From NCBI RefSeq assembly GCF_003991405.1, contig NZ_RPEN01000159.1, positions 372,001-436,000 of the forward strand: 64,000 nt of DNA, written 5' to 3'. The DNA is from Pseudorhodobacter sp. E13 (lineage in GTDB: Bacteria > Pseudomonadota > Alphaproteobacteria > Rhodobacterales > Rhodobacteraceae). Positions 17,340-25,961 of this stretch are shown here, piece by piece. Under the pieces are notes generated by a model. The model had not been told where the DNA came from. It saw only the letters and a program-made list of their open reading frames with translations, and did no database searches. Made by a program: the position numbers and the translations under genes. The stretch's first letter is position 1; the number at the start of each line of letters is the position of its first letter.

Positions 17340-17662
17340 GGCATGTCCTTCGGCTTGGTCGCCATCACACTCTCCGCCCGACGACTGAACAGAACCAGAT
17401 AGACAGGCAACCAGAACACCGCCGAAAATCCGGCCAGCGCCAGCGATTCCCAAAACCGCGACTTGATCTCTGTCAGATGGTCGGGGTTAACGATGAACAA
17501 CAGCGCCACCGCCGTAAACCCGATCAGAAAAATCCCCTTCATCCGCGCATGCGCCGGCCCGCGCGAAAACAGACTGGCGGGGCGGGTGACAAAAGGCACA
17601 ATAACAAAGGCGACATAAAGGAAAGCCAAGATCACAATGGCCGCAACAATCAGATAGGTCAT
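17336..17662 (-). CDS. small three-helix membrane protein (operon gene 5)
   Basis: 108 residues with about three hydrophobic helices (residues 1-24, ~44-60 and ~75-93). The ATG at 17662 is chosen because the protein then begins directly with a TM helix (TYLIVAAIVILAFLYVAFVI) and GGGTGG precedes it. It overlaps the next gene by four bases (ATGA). It is separated from the AAA+ gene upstream by 106 bp containing a strong hairpin. Confidence 0.7.
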   Translation of the reverse strand: MTYLIVAAIVILAFLYVAFVIVPFVTRPASLFSRGPAHARMKGIFLIGFTAVALLFIVNPDHLTEIKSRFWESLALAGFSAVFWLPVYLVLFSRRAESVMATKPKDMP

Positions 17663-17727
17663 CCAACCACCCCGCAAATGTGAAACCGCGTCCCGCTTTC
17701 TTTTCGGCACAAATATCCTCGGGGGGT

Positions 17728-17750
17728 GCGGGGGGCAGACAGCCCCCCGC
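17728..17750. terminator. GC-rich hairpin inside the eight-gene operon
   Basis: A perfect 9-bp stem GCGGGGGGC/GCCCCCCGC with loop AGACA, in the 106-bp gap after the AAA+ gene. There is no U-run on the minus strand. It may be an mRNA-processing or partial-termination site setting different levels for genes 1-4 and 5-8. Beside it, at 17706-17718, is a partial copy of the dispersed motif (GGCACAAATATCC). Confidence 0.45.
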
Positions 17751-17768
17751 CGCTGGTCCAAATACCCA

Positions 17769-19703
17769 TCATTTCCCCTCCAGATAGCGCCGCTTGGCTT
17801 CTTCCTGCCGGCCAAAATCGCGGACCATGTTGGAAATCGCGACCTCATCCGATTTATCGGCATAGCGGAACTCACTATCCGCATAGCGGTTGATTTCCTG
17901 TATCACCATCTCCACCGTGATCTTCTGCGTCATGCCCCGGATCATCGCCAGCTTCTCGTCATAGGGTTTGAACAGGAACAAATCCGGCTGTTCCATCCAT
18001 TCATCCGGCAGCTCAAAATCCATCGCCCGCACTTTCACAGCATCGGTGATGTTCTTGATCGCGCGGCCGGTAAAGCGGGGGTCGGCCTCTTGGATCGCCT
18101 TCAGATAGGTCCCGAGTTTGGCAATGGTGTCCAGCTTGCCGATATCGCGGCCCACTTGGTCCCAGACGCGCAGCAAGCCGTCCTCATGCGGGCGGGAATG
18201 GCCTTCAAAACTGGCGGCAACGGCGCGTTTCATTTCCTGCGCGGCGAACAGCTCATGCGCGCCCACCGGGATCTCATGGTTCTTGCCCATCAGCAACGCA
18301 AGGATATCAATGTAATCCTCGCGGGTTTGCGGGCCGTCGACCAGAAACCGCGCCCCAGACCGTTGGCGCAAGGCGTCATCCACATTCTCGGGATAGTTGG
18401 AAAACATCCCGAAGGTGCAATTGCCACGCACCACCGTATTGGCCCCGGCAAAGGCCTCCATGAAAACCGCCGTCACCTCTTGCTGCCCCGCGCTGGACTG
18501 TTTGTCCCCGCGTTTCCCTGCGATCTGGTCGATGTCATCAATCGTGCCGAACCCGATCACGCCGGGGTCCAGCACATTGTTGATAAAGGCCTTGGCGTTT
18601 TGCCCCGATTTGCCCTGATAGCTGTCGATCTGATCAATCGAGAAGTTCTGATAGCGGAACGGATAGCCCGCCACCTTGCAGTAATCATTCAACAATCCCG
18701 CCATCATCTGGATCAGCGTGGTTTTCCCCGTCCCCGGCGCGCCATCCCCCATGAAGGTAAAGATGAACCCGCCCATCTCGGCAAAAGGGTTCAGCTTGCG
18801 GTCAAAATCATAGGCCATCAGCATCTTGGCCAAACGCAGGCTTTGGTATTTGGCGATATGGTTGCCGACAACCTCATTCGGCTTTTTGAAGGTCATCGTC
18901 AGGGCGGTGCCCTTGGCGGCCAGCGCGGGTTTGAACCCGGCAATCGTCAGCTTGTCCGCCTCCACCCGCCAGCTTGCAGCGGTAAAGCCGCTGATACGGG
19001 GGGCCTCTTGCCCGCGCAAGGCAACCTTGGCCATAAGCTGCTCGGCATAGGCCAACACGGTGGCGACCAGCGTTGCGTCATCTTGCGCATGGGCGGCGAT
19101 AGCTTGGTCCAGCTCCCACAGCGCGCCATGCAGGGCGAGGGGGGCGTTATCGGTCAGCACTTCTTCGACGGGGCCAATCTCGGCGGTGCGTTCGCTGGCA
19201 TGCGGGGCCAACAGGAATGCGGTGGCATTGCCGAAAGTGTAAAGCACGGCCAGCGCCTCGGCGGCCAGAAGCTCGGTAAACTCGGGCTTGCGATCAGCGG
19301 GCAGGCGCCCTTCAAGATTGGCTTTCTTCAACTCCACCAGCGGGGTCTGGCGGGCATATTCCTGCCCCACGGCCAGTGCGATGGACAACGCGCGGCGCAG
19401 GGCCTGCCCCACGGTCGCCTGAAGCGGCGAGGTCAGCGGGTCGTCATCATCCTGTTCCGCGATCCGCTCCAGCAGCCGCACCCCGTCTGCCCGCGCGGTA
19501 GAGCGTGTCACCAACCCCGGCGTGGTGGACCGAAAGCGCCGCCCCGTGGCCGCCACCCCCGGTGATCTTTCGGCCACGACAGGGGCATGGCGCGCGGTGC
19601 CGATGCGCGGCGTATGGTCCACACCCATCAACATCTCGGTCGCGGCCAGATAATGCGATCGGATATCGTCTTCGCGCAGTTCCATCGTGTCACGGGTCGT
19701 CAT
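17769..19703 (-). CDS. AAA+ ATPase (operon gene 4)
   Basis: 644 residues. The N-terminal ~280 residues are helical and unrecognised. The AAA+ module follows: Walker A GDGAPGTGKTT (~319-329), Walker B VIGFGTIDDID (~382-392), a sensor-1-like SNYPE (~435-439) and candidate arginine fingers in ALRQRSGARF (~446-448). The C-terminal helical lid extends to ~640. Walker B has Asp-Asp where most AAA+ proteins have Asp-Glu. No protease, helicase or DNA-binding domain is fused. The start at 19703 follows AGGAATTTGAC. It is the central gene of the operon and is probably a remodelling ATPase acting on the coiled-coil or membrane partners, by inference from context only. Confidence 0.85.
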   Translation of the reverse strand: MTTRDTMELREDDIRSHYLAATEMLMGVDHTPRIGTARHAPVVAERSPGVAATGRRFRSTTPGLVTRSTARADGVRLLERIAEQDDDDPLTSPLQATVGQALRRALSIALAVGQEYARQTPLVELKKANLEGRLPADRKPEFTELLAAEALAVLYTFGNATAFLLAPHASERTAEIGPVEEVLTDNAPLALHGALWELDQAIAAHAQDDATLVATVLAYAEQLMAKVALRGQEAPRISGFTAASWRVEADKLTIAGFKPALAAKGTALTMTFKKPNEVVGNHIAKYQSLRLAKMLMAYDFDRKLNPFAEMGGFIFTFMGDGAPGTGKTTLIQMMAGLLNDYCKVAGYPFRYQNFSIDQIDSYQGKSGQNAKAFINNVLDPGVIGFGTIDDIDQIAGKRGDKQSSAGQQEVTAVFMEAFAGANTVVRGNCTFGMFSNYPENVDDALRQRSGARFLVDGPQTREDYIDILALLMGKNHEIPVGAHELFAAQEMKRAVAASFEGHSRPHEDGLLRVWDQVGRDIGKLDTIAKLGTYLKAIQEADPRFTGRAIKNITDAVKVRAMDFELPDEWMEQPDLFLFKPYDEKLAMIRGMTQKITVEMVIQEINRYADSEFRYADKSDEVAISNMVRDFGRQEEAKRRYLEGK

Positions 19704-19718
19704 GTCAAATTCCTAACG

Positions 19719-20843
19719 TCAACGCTGCGGCAGCACGCGGCCACCCGCGCCCACCACGAATTTACGAACATCGGCAAAGCCTGCGGGGCGCTTTTCCGCC
19801 AGCGCCTGAAACGGGCGTTCCGGCATGATCAGCATCCGCTCCATGCTGGTCGCGCCAATATCGGCAAGGGTTTTGCCGACAAAGGGGCTGGAGGCAAAAA
19901 TCTGCCGTTCGGAGGAGGAGAACCAACCGGTTTTCACGGTTTCCTCGCGCTCGGCGCGCAAATCCTCGACCGTCCAGACCAGCGCCCAATCCTGCCCCGG
20001 TTCAGGGCGGGCTGCGGCCAACACCTCGGAAATCGGGCCGGTTTGCAGCGTGAAACTGCTGGAATACATCGGCCCCAGATGGATGCGGCGCAGGCGTTTG
20101 GGGTGCAGATCGTCGAAATCGGTGTCGAACCCCTTGGCAATCGTCACCAGTTTCAACCCGTTCAGCGATTGCGCCATCAGATGCGCCTGCACCTGCGGCC
20201 AGCGCCGGTTGTCCTTGGGCAAGGGGGTTCTGCCGCTGTCCTCAAGGTTCAGCATATAGATCACGGGCAGATTGGTTTGCGTGTCATACACCGCCCAATG
20301 CACGAGCCATGACTTCCGCTCCCGCGTTTCGCCCAGCCATTGCACATCGGCATCATTGCGCGCCCAGAATTGCTGCCCATTGCGCAGGCTTTCATAGTAA
20401 AGCCGCTGCGACAGGGTGAATTGCAGTCTGGTCGGGATCGCCAACTCCCCGACGATCTGGCGGATCATCGCATCCTTGATCTCGGTTTCCGAGGGCAATT
20501 GCGCCAGATGCCTGTCGGCCTGCTGCGCATCATTGGCCATGACCAGCAATTCCTGCGCGATGGGAAAGCCGGATTCGTGCCGATCAAAGGTCAGCTTGCC
20601 GGGCAAAGGGCCATCCACCCGGCCCGTCATCAGGTATTTATACCCCAAAGACTGAAACGTCAGGTTGAGCCGCTGGACATAAGCCCCGATCACCCGCGCT
20701 TCCAGCTTGGTCAGATGGCCTTCGCTTTCCAGTTCCGCCGCAACACGGCCCAGATGCCCGGTGATCTTGTCAAACTTGTCGAAATAGCGCCGGACAACAG
20801 CGGTATCATACAGCTCTGCATGGTCATCGGTCAGCGTGTTCAC
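19719..20843 (-). CDS. uncharacterised soluble protein (operon gene 3)
   Basis: 374 residues with no membrane segment. The N-terminus (1-60) is helical (YFDKFDKITGHLGRVAAELE). The middle contains aromatic-rich beta segments (SWLVHWAVYDT, LPVIYMLNLED). I do not recognise the family. The start is GTG at 20843, overlapping the stop of the 80-residue gene as GTGA. The AAA+ gene starts 15 bp after its stop. The fixed position next to the ATPase suggests a partner or adaptor, which is inference. Confidence 0.75.
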   Translation of the reverse strand: MNTLTDDHAELYDTAVVRRYFDKFDKITGHLGRVAAELESEGHLTKLEARVIGAYVQRLNLTFQSLGYKYLMTGRVDGPLPGKLTFDRHESGFPIAQELLVMANDAQQADRHLAQLPSETEIKDAMIRQIVGELAIPTRLQFTLSQRLYYESLRNGQQFWARNDADVQWLGETRERKSWLVHWAVYDTQTNLPVIYMLNLEDSGRTPLPKDNRRWPQVQAHLMAQSLNGLKLVTIAKGFDTDFDDLHPKRLRRIHLGPMYSSSFTLQTGPISEVLAAARPEPGQDWALVWTVEDLRAEREETVKTGWFSSSERQIFASSPFVGKTLADIGATSMERMLIMPERPFQALAEKRPAGFADVRKFVVGAGGRVLPQR

Positions 20844-21082
20844 TGCTCATCTTTCCTTTTGCGCCGCAGATACACACCCGCAGCGCTGATCGCCACAAAA
20901 ACCGCGACAAAGCCCAACTGCCCCGGATTGGGCGCCACCGCAAAGCCATCGGTGGCCGCGCCAAGATAAAGCGCGGCCAGAATCGCCATGACCACGGCCC
21001 AGACCGACCAGCGATCCCCCTCGCCAAAGAACATGATGTAAATCACGTTCAGCGCGCGCAGCGTGGCCTGCCACAGCCGCAT
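20840..21082 (-). CDS. small two-helix membrane protein (operon gene 2)
   Basis: 80 residues with TM helices at ~22-40 (VWAVVMAILAALYLGAATDG) and ~53-70, ending in a basic tail (LRRKRKDEQ). It starts at 21082 directly after the coiled-coil gene's stop (one base between). A longer reading frame extends into the coiled-coil gene and is less likely. It could anchor the soluble partners to the inner membrane. Confidence 0.7.
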   Translation of the reverse strand: MRLWQATLRALNVIYIMFFGEGDRWSVWAVVMAILAALYLGAATDGFAVAPNPGQLGFVAVFVAISAAGVYLRRKRKDEQ

Positions 21083-21083
21083 A

Positions 21084-22157
21084 TCAGCCGCCGTATTGGT
21101 TCTTGTCGTGTTTCTCGACAATCGCGGCAAAGCGGCGGGCAAAGCGTTCATCCGCCTTGGCCTTGGCCTCCAGCACCTTGCGGGCGTAAACCATATGATC
21201 CTCATGCGCTTCCATCATGTCGGCCATACGGTTGTTGGTGGCGGTGCCAATGGCGGCCATGGCGGCCTGTGCCTCTTGGTCGGTTTTCACCCCGATTTCA
21301 TTGATGCGATGCGCCACATCCTGCTGCTGCGCGGTTTTCAAGCTGGAGGTCAGCGCATCATACAGCACCACTCGCTGCTTGGTATCGGTTTGCAGCTTGT
21401 TGATCAGAACCATCTGGGTGGCGGCTTGGTTTTGCAAGCTGTCCATCCAGGTTTTACCCTTTTCGATATAGCGTTCCAGCGTCTGCGATTTTGCCAGATC
21501 AACCTGCTCTTGCTGCACCAGTGCGTTATAGCGGGTGTTCAACTCGGCCAATTCGCTTTCCAGCTTGGTGCGCTTGGCGGCGTCCTGTTCGACGCTGATC
21601 TTGTTTTCCAATTCGATGATCTTGGGGTCCATCCCCGCAATCTCGGCCCGCACCGCTTCCAGCGCGCCCACGGTGGCCTCGCGCTCTTCCAGCGTTGCGC
21701 TCAGGTTGCTTTCCACGCTGTCTTTTTGGGTGTTCAGCATATCCAACTGGCCCTGCAACAGCTTGACGATGATATCGGATTTGCCGATCAGATCCTGCAA
21801 CTTGTCGTCGATGGAGGCCGAGCGCATCCGCTCCTGCCGCATGGATTCCGCCTTGGCGTTGGAGAAGATGCCGATAAAGCTTTCCATCCCGGTCTTGTTG
21901 CGCATTTCATCAAAATCGCGGCTGAAGCCTGCGGTCACATCATCCAGACCCATGATCAGATCGGCGATATTGGCATTCATCAGGTCGGTATGCTTATGCA
22001 CATCGTCCAACGTGGCGTTTTCCACGTCAATCGCCGCTTCGCCCGCTTCGATCTTGGCCCGCGCGGTTTCAATCCTGCTGGTAATCTCAGAGATTTTGGC
22101 CTGCGCCTTTGCCACTTGATCCTGACTTTCGCGGATCTTGCTGTCGAAATCTGCCAT
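21084..22157 (-). CDS. coiled-coil protein (operon gene 1)
   Basis: 357 residues, almost entirely alpha-helical and highly charged. Heptad-like stretches run at ~1-55, ~115-200 and ~205-240, with no TM helix or signal peptide. A Met/Ile-rich section (residues ~60-110) may be a hinge. The architecture recalls PspA/TelA-like filamentous cytoplasmic proteins, but I see no specific signature. The ATG at 22157 is preceded by GGAGG with seven-base spacing and is preferred over the ATG at 22187. It is the promoter-proximal gene of the eight-gene operon and may be the main substrate or scaffold of the AAA+ ATPase. Confidence 0.8.
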   Translation of the reverse strand: MADFDSKIRESQDQVAKAQAKISEITSRIETARAKIEAGEAAIDVENATLDDVHKHTDLMNANIADLIMGLDDVTAGFSRDFDEMRNKTGMESFIGIFSNAKAESMRQERMRSASIDDKLQDLIGKSDIIVKLLQGQLDMLNTQKDSVESNLSATLEEREATVGALEAVRAEIAGMDPKIIELENKISVEQDAAKRTKLESELAELNTRYNALVQQEQVDLAKSQTLERYIEKGKTWMDSLQNQAATQMVLINKLQTDTKQRVVLYDALTSSLKTAQQQDVAHRINEIGVKTDQEAQAAMAAIGTATNNRMADMMEAHEDHMVYARKVLEAKAKADERFARRFAAIVEKHDKNQYGG

Positions 22158-22283
22158 ATCGGCCTCCGATGTAAATACATGTAACATATGGGTGAGGGCG
22201 CAGGATCATTCCAGCCCCCGGCGCGAAATAATGTCGCAGACGGGGGTGCCCTCGGTCGCAGCCAAATTGCGACACGGGGGCGG

Positions 22284-22295
22284 GAATTGCAATTC
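22284..22295. promoter_or_regulatory. 12-bp palindrome between divergent genes
   Basis: GAATTGCAATTC is a perfect dyad in the 184-bp space between the coiled-coil operon and the M20 peptidase gene. It is a possible regulator site, with no regulator gene nearby. Confidence 0.25.
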
Positions 22296-22341
22296 TTTTG
22301 CGTTCTTGCAGGCCGGGGAAATGCGCGGCTAAACTGAGGCC

Positions 22342-23622
22342 ATGCAAACCGAACCGCGCCTGATGCAGGAAATTGACCAACGCCGCAGCGATCTGGTGGC
22401 GCTGACGCAAGGCTTGATCCGTATTCCCACGCTGAACCCGCCGGGGCAGCAGTATCGCGAGATTTGCGACTACCTTGGCGCGCGGCTGGAACGCAGCGGC
22501 TTTGCGGTGGAACTGCTGCGCGCCCATGGCAGCCCCGGTGACAGCGACCGCTTTCCGCGTTGGAACATGGTGGCGCGGCGCAACGGTGCCCGGCCCGGTG
22601 ATTGCGTGCATTTCAACAGCCATCATGACGTGGTCGAAGTGGGCCACGGCTGGACCCGTGACCCCTTTGGCGGCGCTATGGAAGGCGACCGCATCTATGG
22701 CCGTGGGGCCTGCGATATGAAAGGCGGGCTTGCCGCCAGCGTGATCGCGGCAGAGGCCTTCATTGCCGCCTATCCCGACCATGCCGGGGCCATCGAAATC
22801 TCGGCCACGGCGGATGAGGAGTCTGGCGGCTTCGGCGGCGTGGCATGGCTGGCCGAACGTGGCTATTTCAACCCCGAACGCGTGCAACATGTCATCATCC
22901 CCGAACCCTTGCACAAGGATCGCATCTGCCTTGGCCATCGTGGCGTCTGGTGGGCCGAGGTGGAAACCCATGGCCGCATCGCCCATGGCTCCATGCCCTT
23001 TCTGGGCGACAGCGCGATCCGCCACATGGGCGCCGTGCTGGCCGAGATCGAGGAACGGCTTTACCCGCTGCTGGCCACCAAACGCACCCAGATGCCCGTG
23101 GTCCCCGAAGGGGCAAAGCAATCCACGCTGAACATCAACTCCATCCACGGCGGCGAGGCGGAACCGGAACCCGGCTCCACCGCCCTGCCCGCGCCCTGCG
23201 TGGCCGATCGCTGCCGCATCATCCTCGACCGCCGCTTCCTGATCGAAGAAGACATCGCGCAGGTGAAACAGGAAATCACCGATGTGCTGGACCGCGTCAA
23301 AGCCCGGCGCCCCGGCTTTTCCTATGACATCCGCGACCTGTTCGAGGTGCAACCCACCATGGCCAGCCCCGACGCGCCTATCGTCCGCTCCACCGCAGCG
23401 GCCATCGAACGTGTGCTTGCCAAAACCGCCGATTATGTCGTCTCTCCCGGCACCTATGACCAGAAACATATCGACCGTATCGGGCGGCTGAAAAACTGCA
23501 TCGCCTATGGCCCCGGCCTGCTGCATCTGGCCCATCAGCCGGATGAATGGGTGGGGATTCAGGATATGCAGGACAGCGCAAAGGTCATGGCCCTCGTGCT
23601 GGCCGACCTGCTCAGCGCCTGA
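22342..23622 (+). CDS. M20-family metallopeptidase (ArgE/DapE type)
   Basis: 426 residues. Dinuclear zinc-site motifs are present: SHHDVVE (His94, Asp96), GACDMKGG (Asp125), and the catalytic pair DEE (Glu159/Glu160). A C-terminal His sits in GPGLLHLAHQPDEW. Such enzymes hydrolyse N-acyl amino acids or dipeptides. The annotation acetylornithine deacetylase/succinyl-diaminopimelate desuccinylase family is appropriate. The true substrate is uncertain, because the gene stands alone and the sequence does not look like core DapE. It is divergent from the coiled-coil operon and followed by a copy of the dispersed motif. Confidence 0.85.
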   Translation: MQTEPRLMQEIDQRRSDLVALTQGLIRIPTLNPPGQQYREICDYLGARLERSGFAVELLRAHGSPGDSDRFPRWNMVARRNGARPGDCVHFNSHHDVVEVGHGWTRDPFGGAMEGDRIYGRGACDMKGGLAASVIAAEAFIAAYPDHAGAIEISATADEESGGFGGVAWLAERGYFNPERVQHVIIPEPLHKDRICLGHRGVWWAEVETHGRIAHGSMPFLGDSAIRHMGAVLAEIEERLYPLLATKRTQMPVVPEGAKQSTLNINSIHGGEAEPEPGSTALPAPCVADRCRIILDRRFLIEEDIAQVKQEITDVLDRVKARRPGFSYDIRDLFEVQPTMASPDAPIVRSTAAAIERVLAKTADYVVSPGTYDQKHIDRIGRLKNCIAYGPGLLHLAHQPDEWVGIQDMQDSAKVMALVLADLLSA

Positions 23623-23623
23623 T

Positions 23624-23643
23624 TTCATCTTGGCAAAAATACC
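23624..23643 (+). repeat. dispersed 20-bp intergenic motif, copy 3
   Basis: TTCATCTTGGCAAAAATACC begins immediately after the M20 stop codon, between convergent genes. It is identical to the complement of copy 1. Confidence 0.6.
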
Positions 23644-23685
23644 TGCGCCGCAGGCAACGATTTTTCAACGAAAAATCGTAACCGC

Positions 23686-24528
23686 TTACACCGCGATATT
23701 GTCGATCATGCGCACGCCATCAATCCGGGCCGCCGCCAGCATCCGGGCGGGGGCGTCCAGCGTCGAGACCCGCTCCAGCATCGCGGCAGAGCGGAGCTCG
23801 ATATATTCCACCTCTTCGAACCCGGCCGCCAGAATCTCGGCCCGCGCGGCCTTCATCGCCTTGGGCACGGCCACACCGCCACGAATGGCCGCCGCCGCCG
23901 TTTGCATCGCGGCGTAAAGCGCGGGGGCCTTGGCCCGGCCCGCCGCTGTCAGCCGCACATTGCGCGATGACATGGCAAGCCCGTCCGCCTCGCGGATGGT
24001 TTCACAGCCAATCACTTCAACCGGGATGTTCAGATCGGCGGCCATGCGACGGATCACCTGCAATTGCTGCCAGTCCTTCTGCCCGAAATAGCCACGATCC
24101 GCCTGCGTGATGCCGAACAGCTTGGCCACCACCGTCGCCACCCCGTTGAAATGGCCGGGGCGATGCGCGCCTTCCAAAGGGCCGGAAACGCCCGACACCG
24201 AAACCTTGGTCGCAAACCCATCGGGATACATCTCGGTCGGTGCAGGCACAAAAACCACATCCACCCCCAAAGGCGCCAACAGCGCGGTATCGGCGGCCTC
24301 TGTCCTTGGGTATTTCGCCAGATCTTCCAAATTGTTGAACTGCTTGGGGTTGACGAAAATCGTCACGATCACGCGCTGACACTCGGCTTGCGCGGCGCGC
24401 ACAAGGCTCAGATGCCCGTCATGCAGCGCGCCCATGGTCGGCACCACGCCCACCACCTCGCCAGCGGCTTTCCAGCCCGCGACAACCCGGCGCAGCGCCG
24501 CAATCTCGCGCAAGACTTGCGGTGTCAC
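23686..24528 (-). CDS. panC: pantoate--beta-alanine ligase
   Basis: 280 residues. It joins pantoate and beta-alanine using ATP (EC 6.3.2.1), the last step of pantothenate synthesis. Nucleotidyltransferase motifs are clear: [17 protein letters not shown] (HIGH-type), [22 protein letters not shown] and the KMSKS-like MSSRN. The start is GTG at 24528, overlapping the panB stop as GTGA, so translation is coupled. It forms the panBC operon on the minus strand. Confidence 0.95.
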   Translation of the reverse strand: MTPQVLREIAALRRVVAGWKAAGEVVGVVPTMGALHDGHLSLVRAAQAECQRVIVTIFVNPKQFNNLEDLAKYPRTEAADTALLAPLGVDVVFVPAPTEMYPDGFATKVSVSGVSGPLEGAHRPGHFNGVATVVAKLFGITQADRGYFGQKDWQQLQVIRRMAADLNIPVEVIGCETIREADGLAMSSRNVRLTAAGRAKAPALYAAMQTAAAAIRGGVAVPKAMKAARAEILAAGFEEVEYIELRSAAMLERVSTLDAPARMLAAARIDGVRMIDNIAV

Positions 24529-25364
24529 GGTTTGGTCCCTTTCGCGGGCAGCACATCGGGAAAGGAATGTTCCGGCCCCGGAAAGCTGCGCCCGCGCACC
24601 TCCTCGGCATAGGCGGCAATCGCCTTGGAGGCCTCATCCCCCAGATGGCCATAGCGTTTCACGAATTTCGGGCGGAAATCGGTGAACAGGCCCAGCATAT
24701 CGTCGATCACCAGAATTTGCCCGTCACAGCCCACACCCGCACCGATCCCGATGGTGGGAATCGTCAACTGTTCCGTGATGCGGCGCGACAGGCCTTCGGG
24801 TGTCTTTTCCAGCACGACCGAGAACGCCCCCGCCGCCTGCACCGCCTCGGCATCTGCCATCACGCGCGCGGCTTCATCGGCGCGGCCCACCACCTTATAG
24901 CCGCCCAGCGTGTTCACCGCCTGCGGCGTCAGCCCGATATGCGCCATCACCGGCACGCCGCGCGCGGTCAGAAAGGCAATCGTTTCGGCCATATGCTGCC
25001 CGCCTTCCAGCTTGATCGCAGGTGCGCCGGTTTCGCGCATTAAGCGGCTGGCGTTGCGAAAGGCTTGCTGCGGGCTTTCCTCATAGCTGCCAAAGGGCAT
25101 ATCAATCACCGGCATCGCGCGCGTGATCCCGCGCATCACCGCCTGACCATGCAGGATCATCATTTCCATCGTCACCCCGATGGTCGAGGGCAAACCATGC
25201 AGCACCATGCCCAGACTGTCGCCCACCAAAACCACATCGCAATGCGGGTCGGCCAGTCGGGCAATCGGCGTGGTATAGGCTGTCAGGCAAACCAGAGGAT
25301 CCCCCCCCTTGCGGGCCAGAATATCAACCGGAAGGGTCGGGCGAACGGGTGTTGATGCGCTCAT
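24525..25364 (-). CDS. panB: 3-methyl-2-oxobutanoate hydroxymethyltransferase
   Basis: 279 residues (EC 2.1.2.11). It transfers a hydroxymethyl group from 5,10-methylene-THF to ketoisovalerate in pantothenate synthesis. Signature segments are [31 protein letters not shown] and [20 protein letters not shown]. The ATG at 25364 is used. A longer upstream frame lacks family similarity. First gene of panBC. Its substrate is also the product of the branched-chain pathway containing ilvD (1.9-3.7 kb). Confidence 0.95.
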   Translation of the reverse strand: MSASTPVRPTLPVDILARKGGDPLVCLTAYTTPIARLADPHCDVVLVGDSLGMVLHGLPSTIGVTMEMMILHGQAVMRGITRAMPVIDMPFGSYEESPQQAFRNASRLMRETGAPAIKLEGGQHMAETIAFLTARGVPVMAHIGLTPQAVNTLGGYKVVGRADEAARVMADAEAVQAAGAFSVVLEKTPEGLSRRITEQLTIPTIGIGAGVGCDGQILVIDDMLGLFTDFRPKFVKRYGHLGDEASKAIAAYAEEVRGRSFPGPEHSFPDVLPAKGTKP

Positions 25365-25534
25365 GTCTCTCTTGCTCTCCCTCAAGAGGAATGGTTTTCC
25401 CCTTATACCGCCCCGCCCCAGAACGCACCAGCAAGAATCTTGCGCGCCGGGCCAAAGCGCCCGCTTTGCGCTTGACCTTGGCGCGGACAAGCCTTTGACT
25501 TTGCAAGATCACACATAACAACCCGGATTTTCCT

Positions 25535-25885
25535 ATGCCCCATGCCCCGCTTCTGTTGCCGCTGTCCTGGGATGGCGTCCCGCCCGAAACAGCTCGGCCT
25601 GCGGCGGAAAAGGTGCTGGCGGGTGACCCCGTGCATACCACCTGGAACCTTGAGGACAGCGATGGGCTGTATTGCGGTATCTGGCAATCCACGCCGGGCA
25701 AGTGGCGCGTATCTTATGCGGAATGGGAATATATCCGCATCCTGCAAGGCGTCTCGGTGCTGACAGACGCGACGGGCAAAGCCGTGACCTTGCGCGCAGG
25801 CGATAGCTGGATCATCCGCCCCGGTTTTGAAGGGACATGGGAGGTGCTGGAAACCACCGTGAAGGATTATGTGATCCGGTTGTAA
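25535..25885 (+). CDS. cupin-domain protein (DUF861/Cupin_3 type)
   Basis: 116 residues forming a single cupin barrel. The second cupin half is visible as LRAGDSWIIRPGFEGTWEV, and the first around AEWEYIRILQGVSVL. There is no signal peptide. Proteins of this kind bind small ligands, often a (S)-ureidoglycine- or polyol-related metabolite, but the substrate is unknown here. It is transcribed alone and ends at a strong hairpin shared with the convergent L,D-transpeptidase gene. Confidence 0.8.
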   Translation: MPHAPLLLPLSWDGVPPETARPAAEKVLAGDPVHTTWNLEDSDGLYCGIWQSTPGKWRVSYAEWEYIRILQGVSVLTDATGKAVTLRAGDSWIIRPGFEGTWEVLETTVKDYVIRL

Positions 25886-25892
25886 ACCGGGG

Positions 25893-25925
25893 TTGGGGCC
25901 GCGCCCAAGAAAAAGGCGGCCCCAA
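25893..25925. terminator. bidirectional terminator hairpin
   Basis: A perfect 10-bp stem TTGGGGCCGC/GCGGCCCCAA with a 13-base loop, between the convergent cupin and L,D-transpeptidase genes. Confidence 0.6.
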
Positions 25926-25961
25926 AGGGACCGCTTTGATGCCATGACTTTGCGCCCCGCC

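Noticed and set aside
15051-22157. Assigning the AAA+ operon to type VI secretion, gas vesicles or a MoxR/VWA system
   Set aside because: None of the partner signatures (VWA domain, sheath, GvpA-like protein) is present in the eight proteins.
22169-22187. ATGTAAATACATGTAACAT as a regulator site for the coiled-coil operon
   Set aside because: It is only partly symmetric and AT-rich sequence of this kind is expected near promoters; no regulator is linked.
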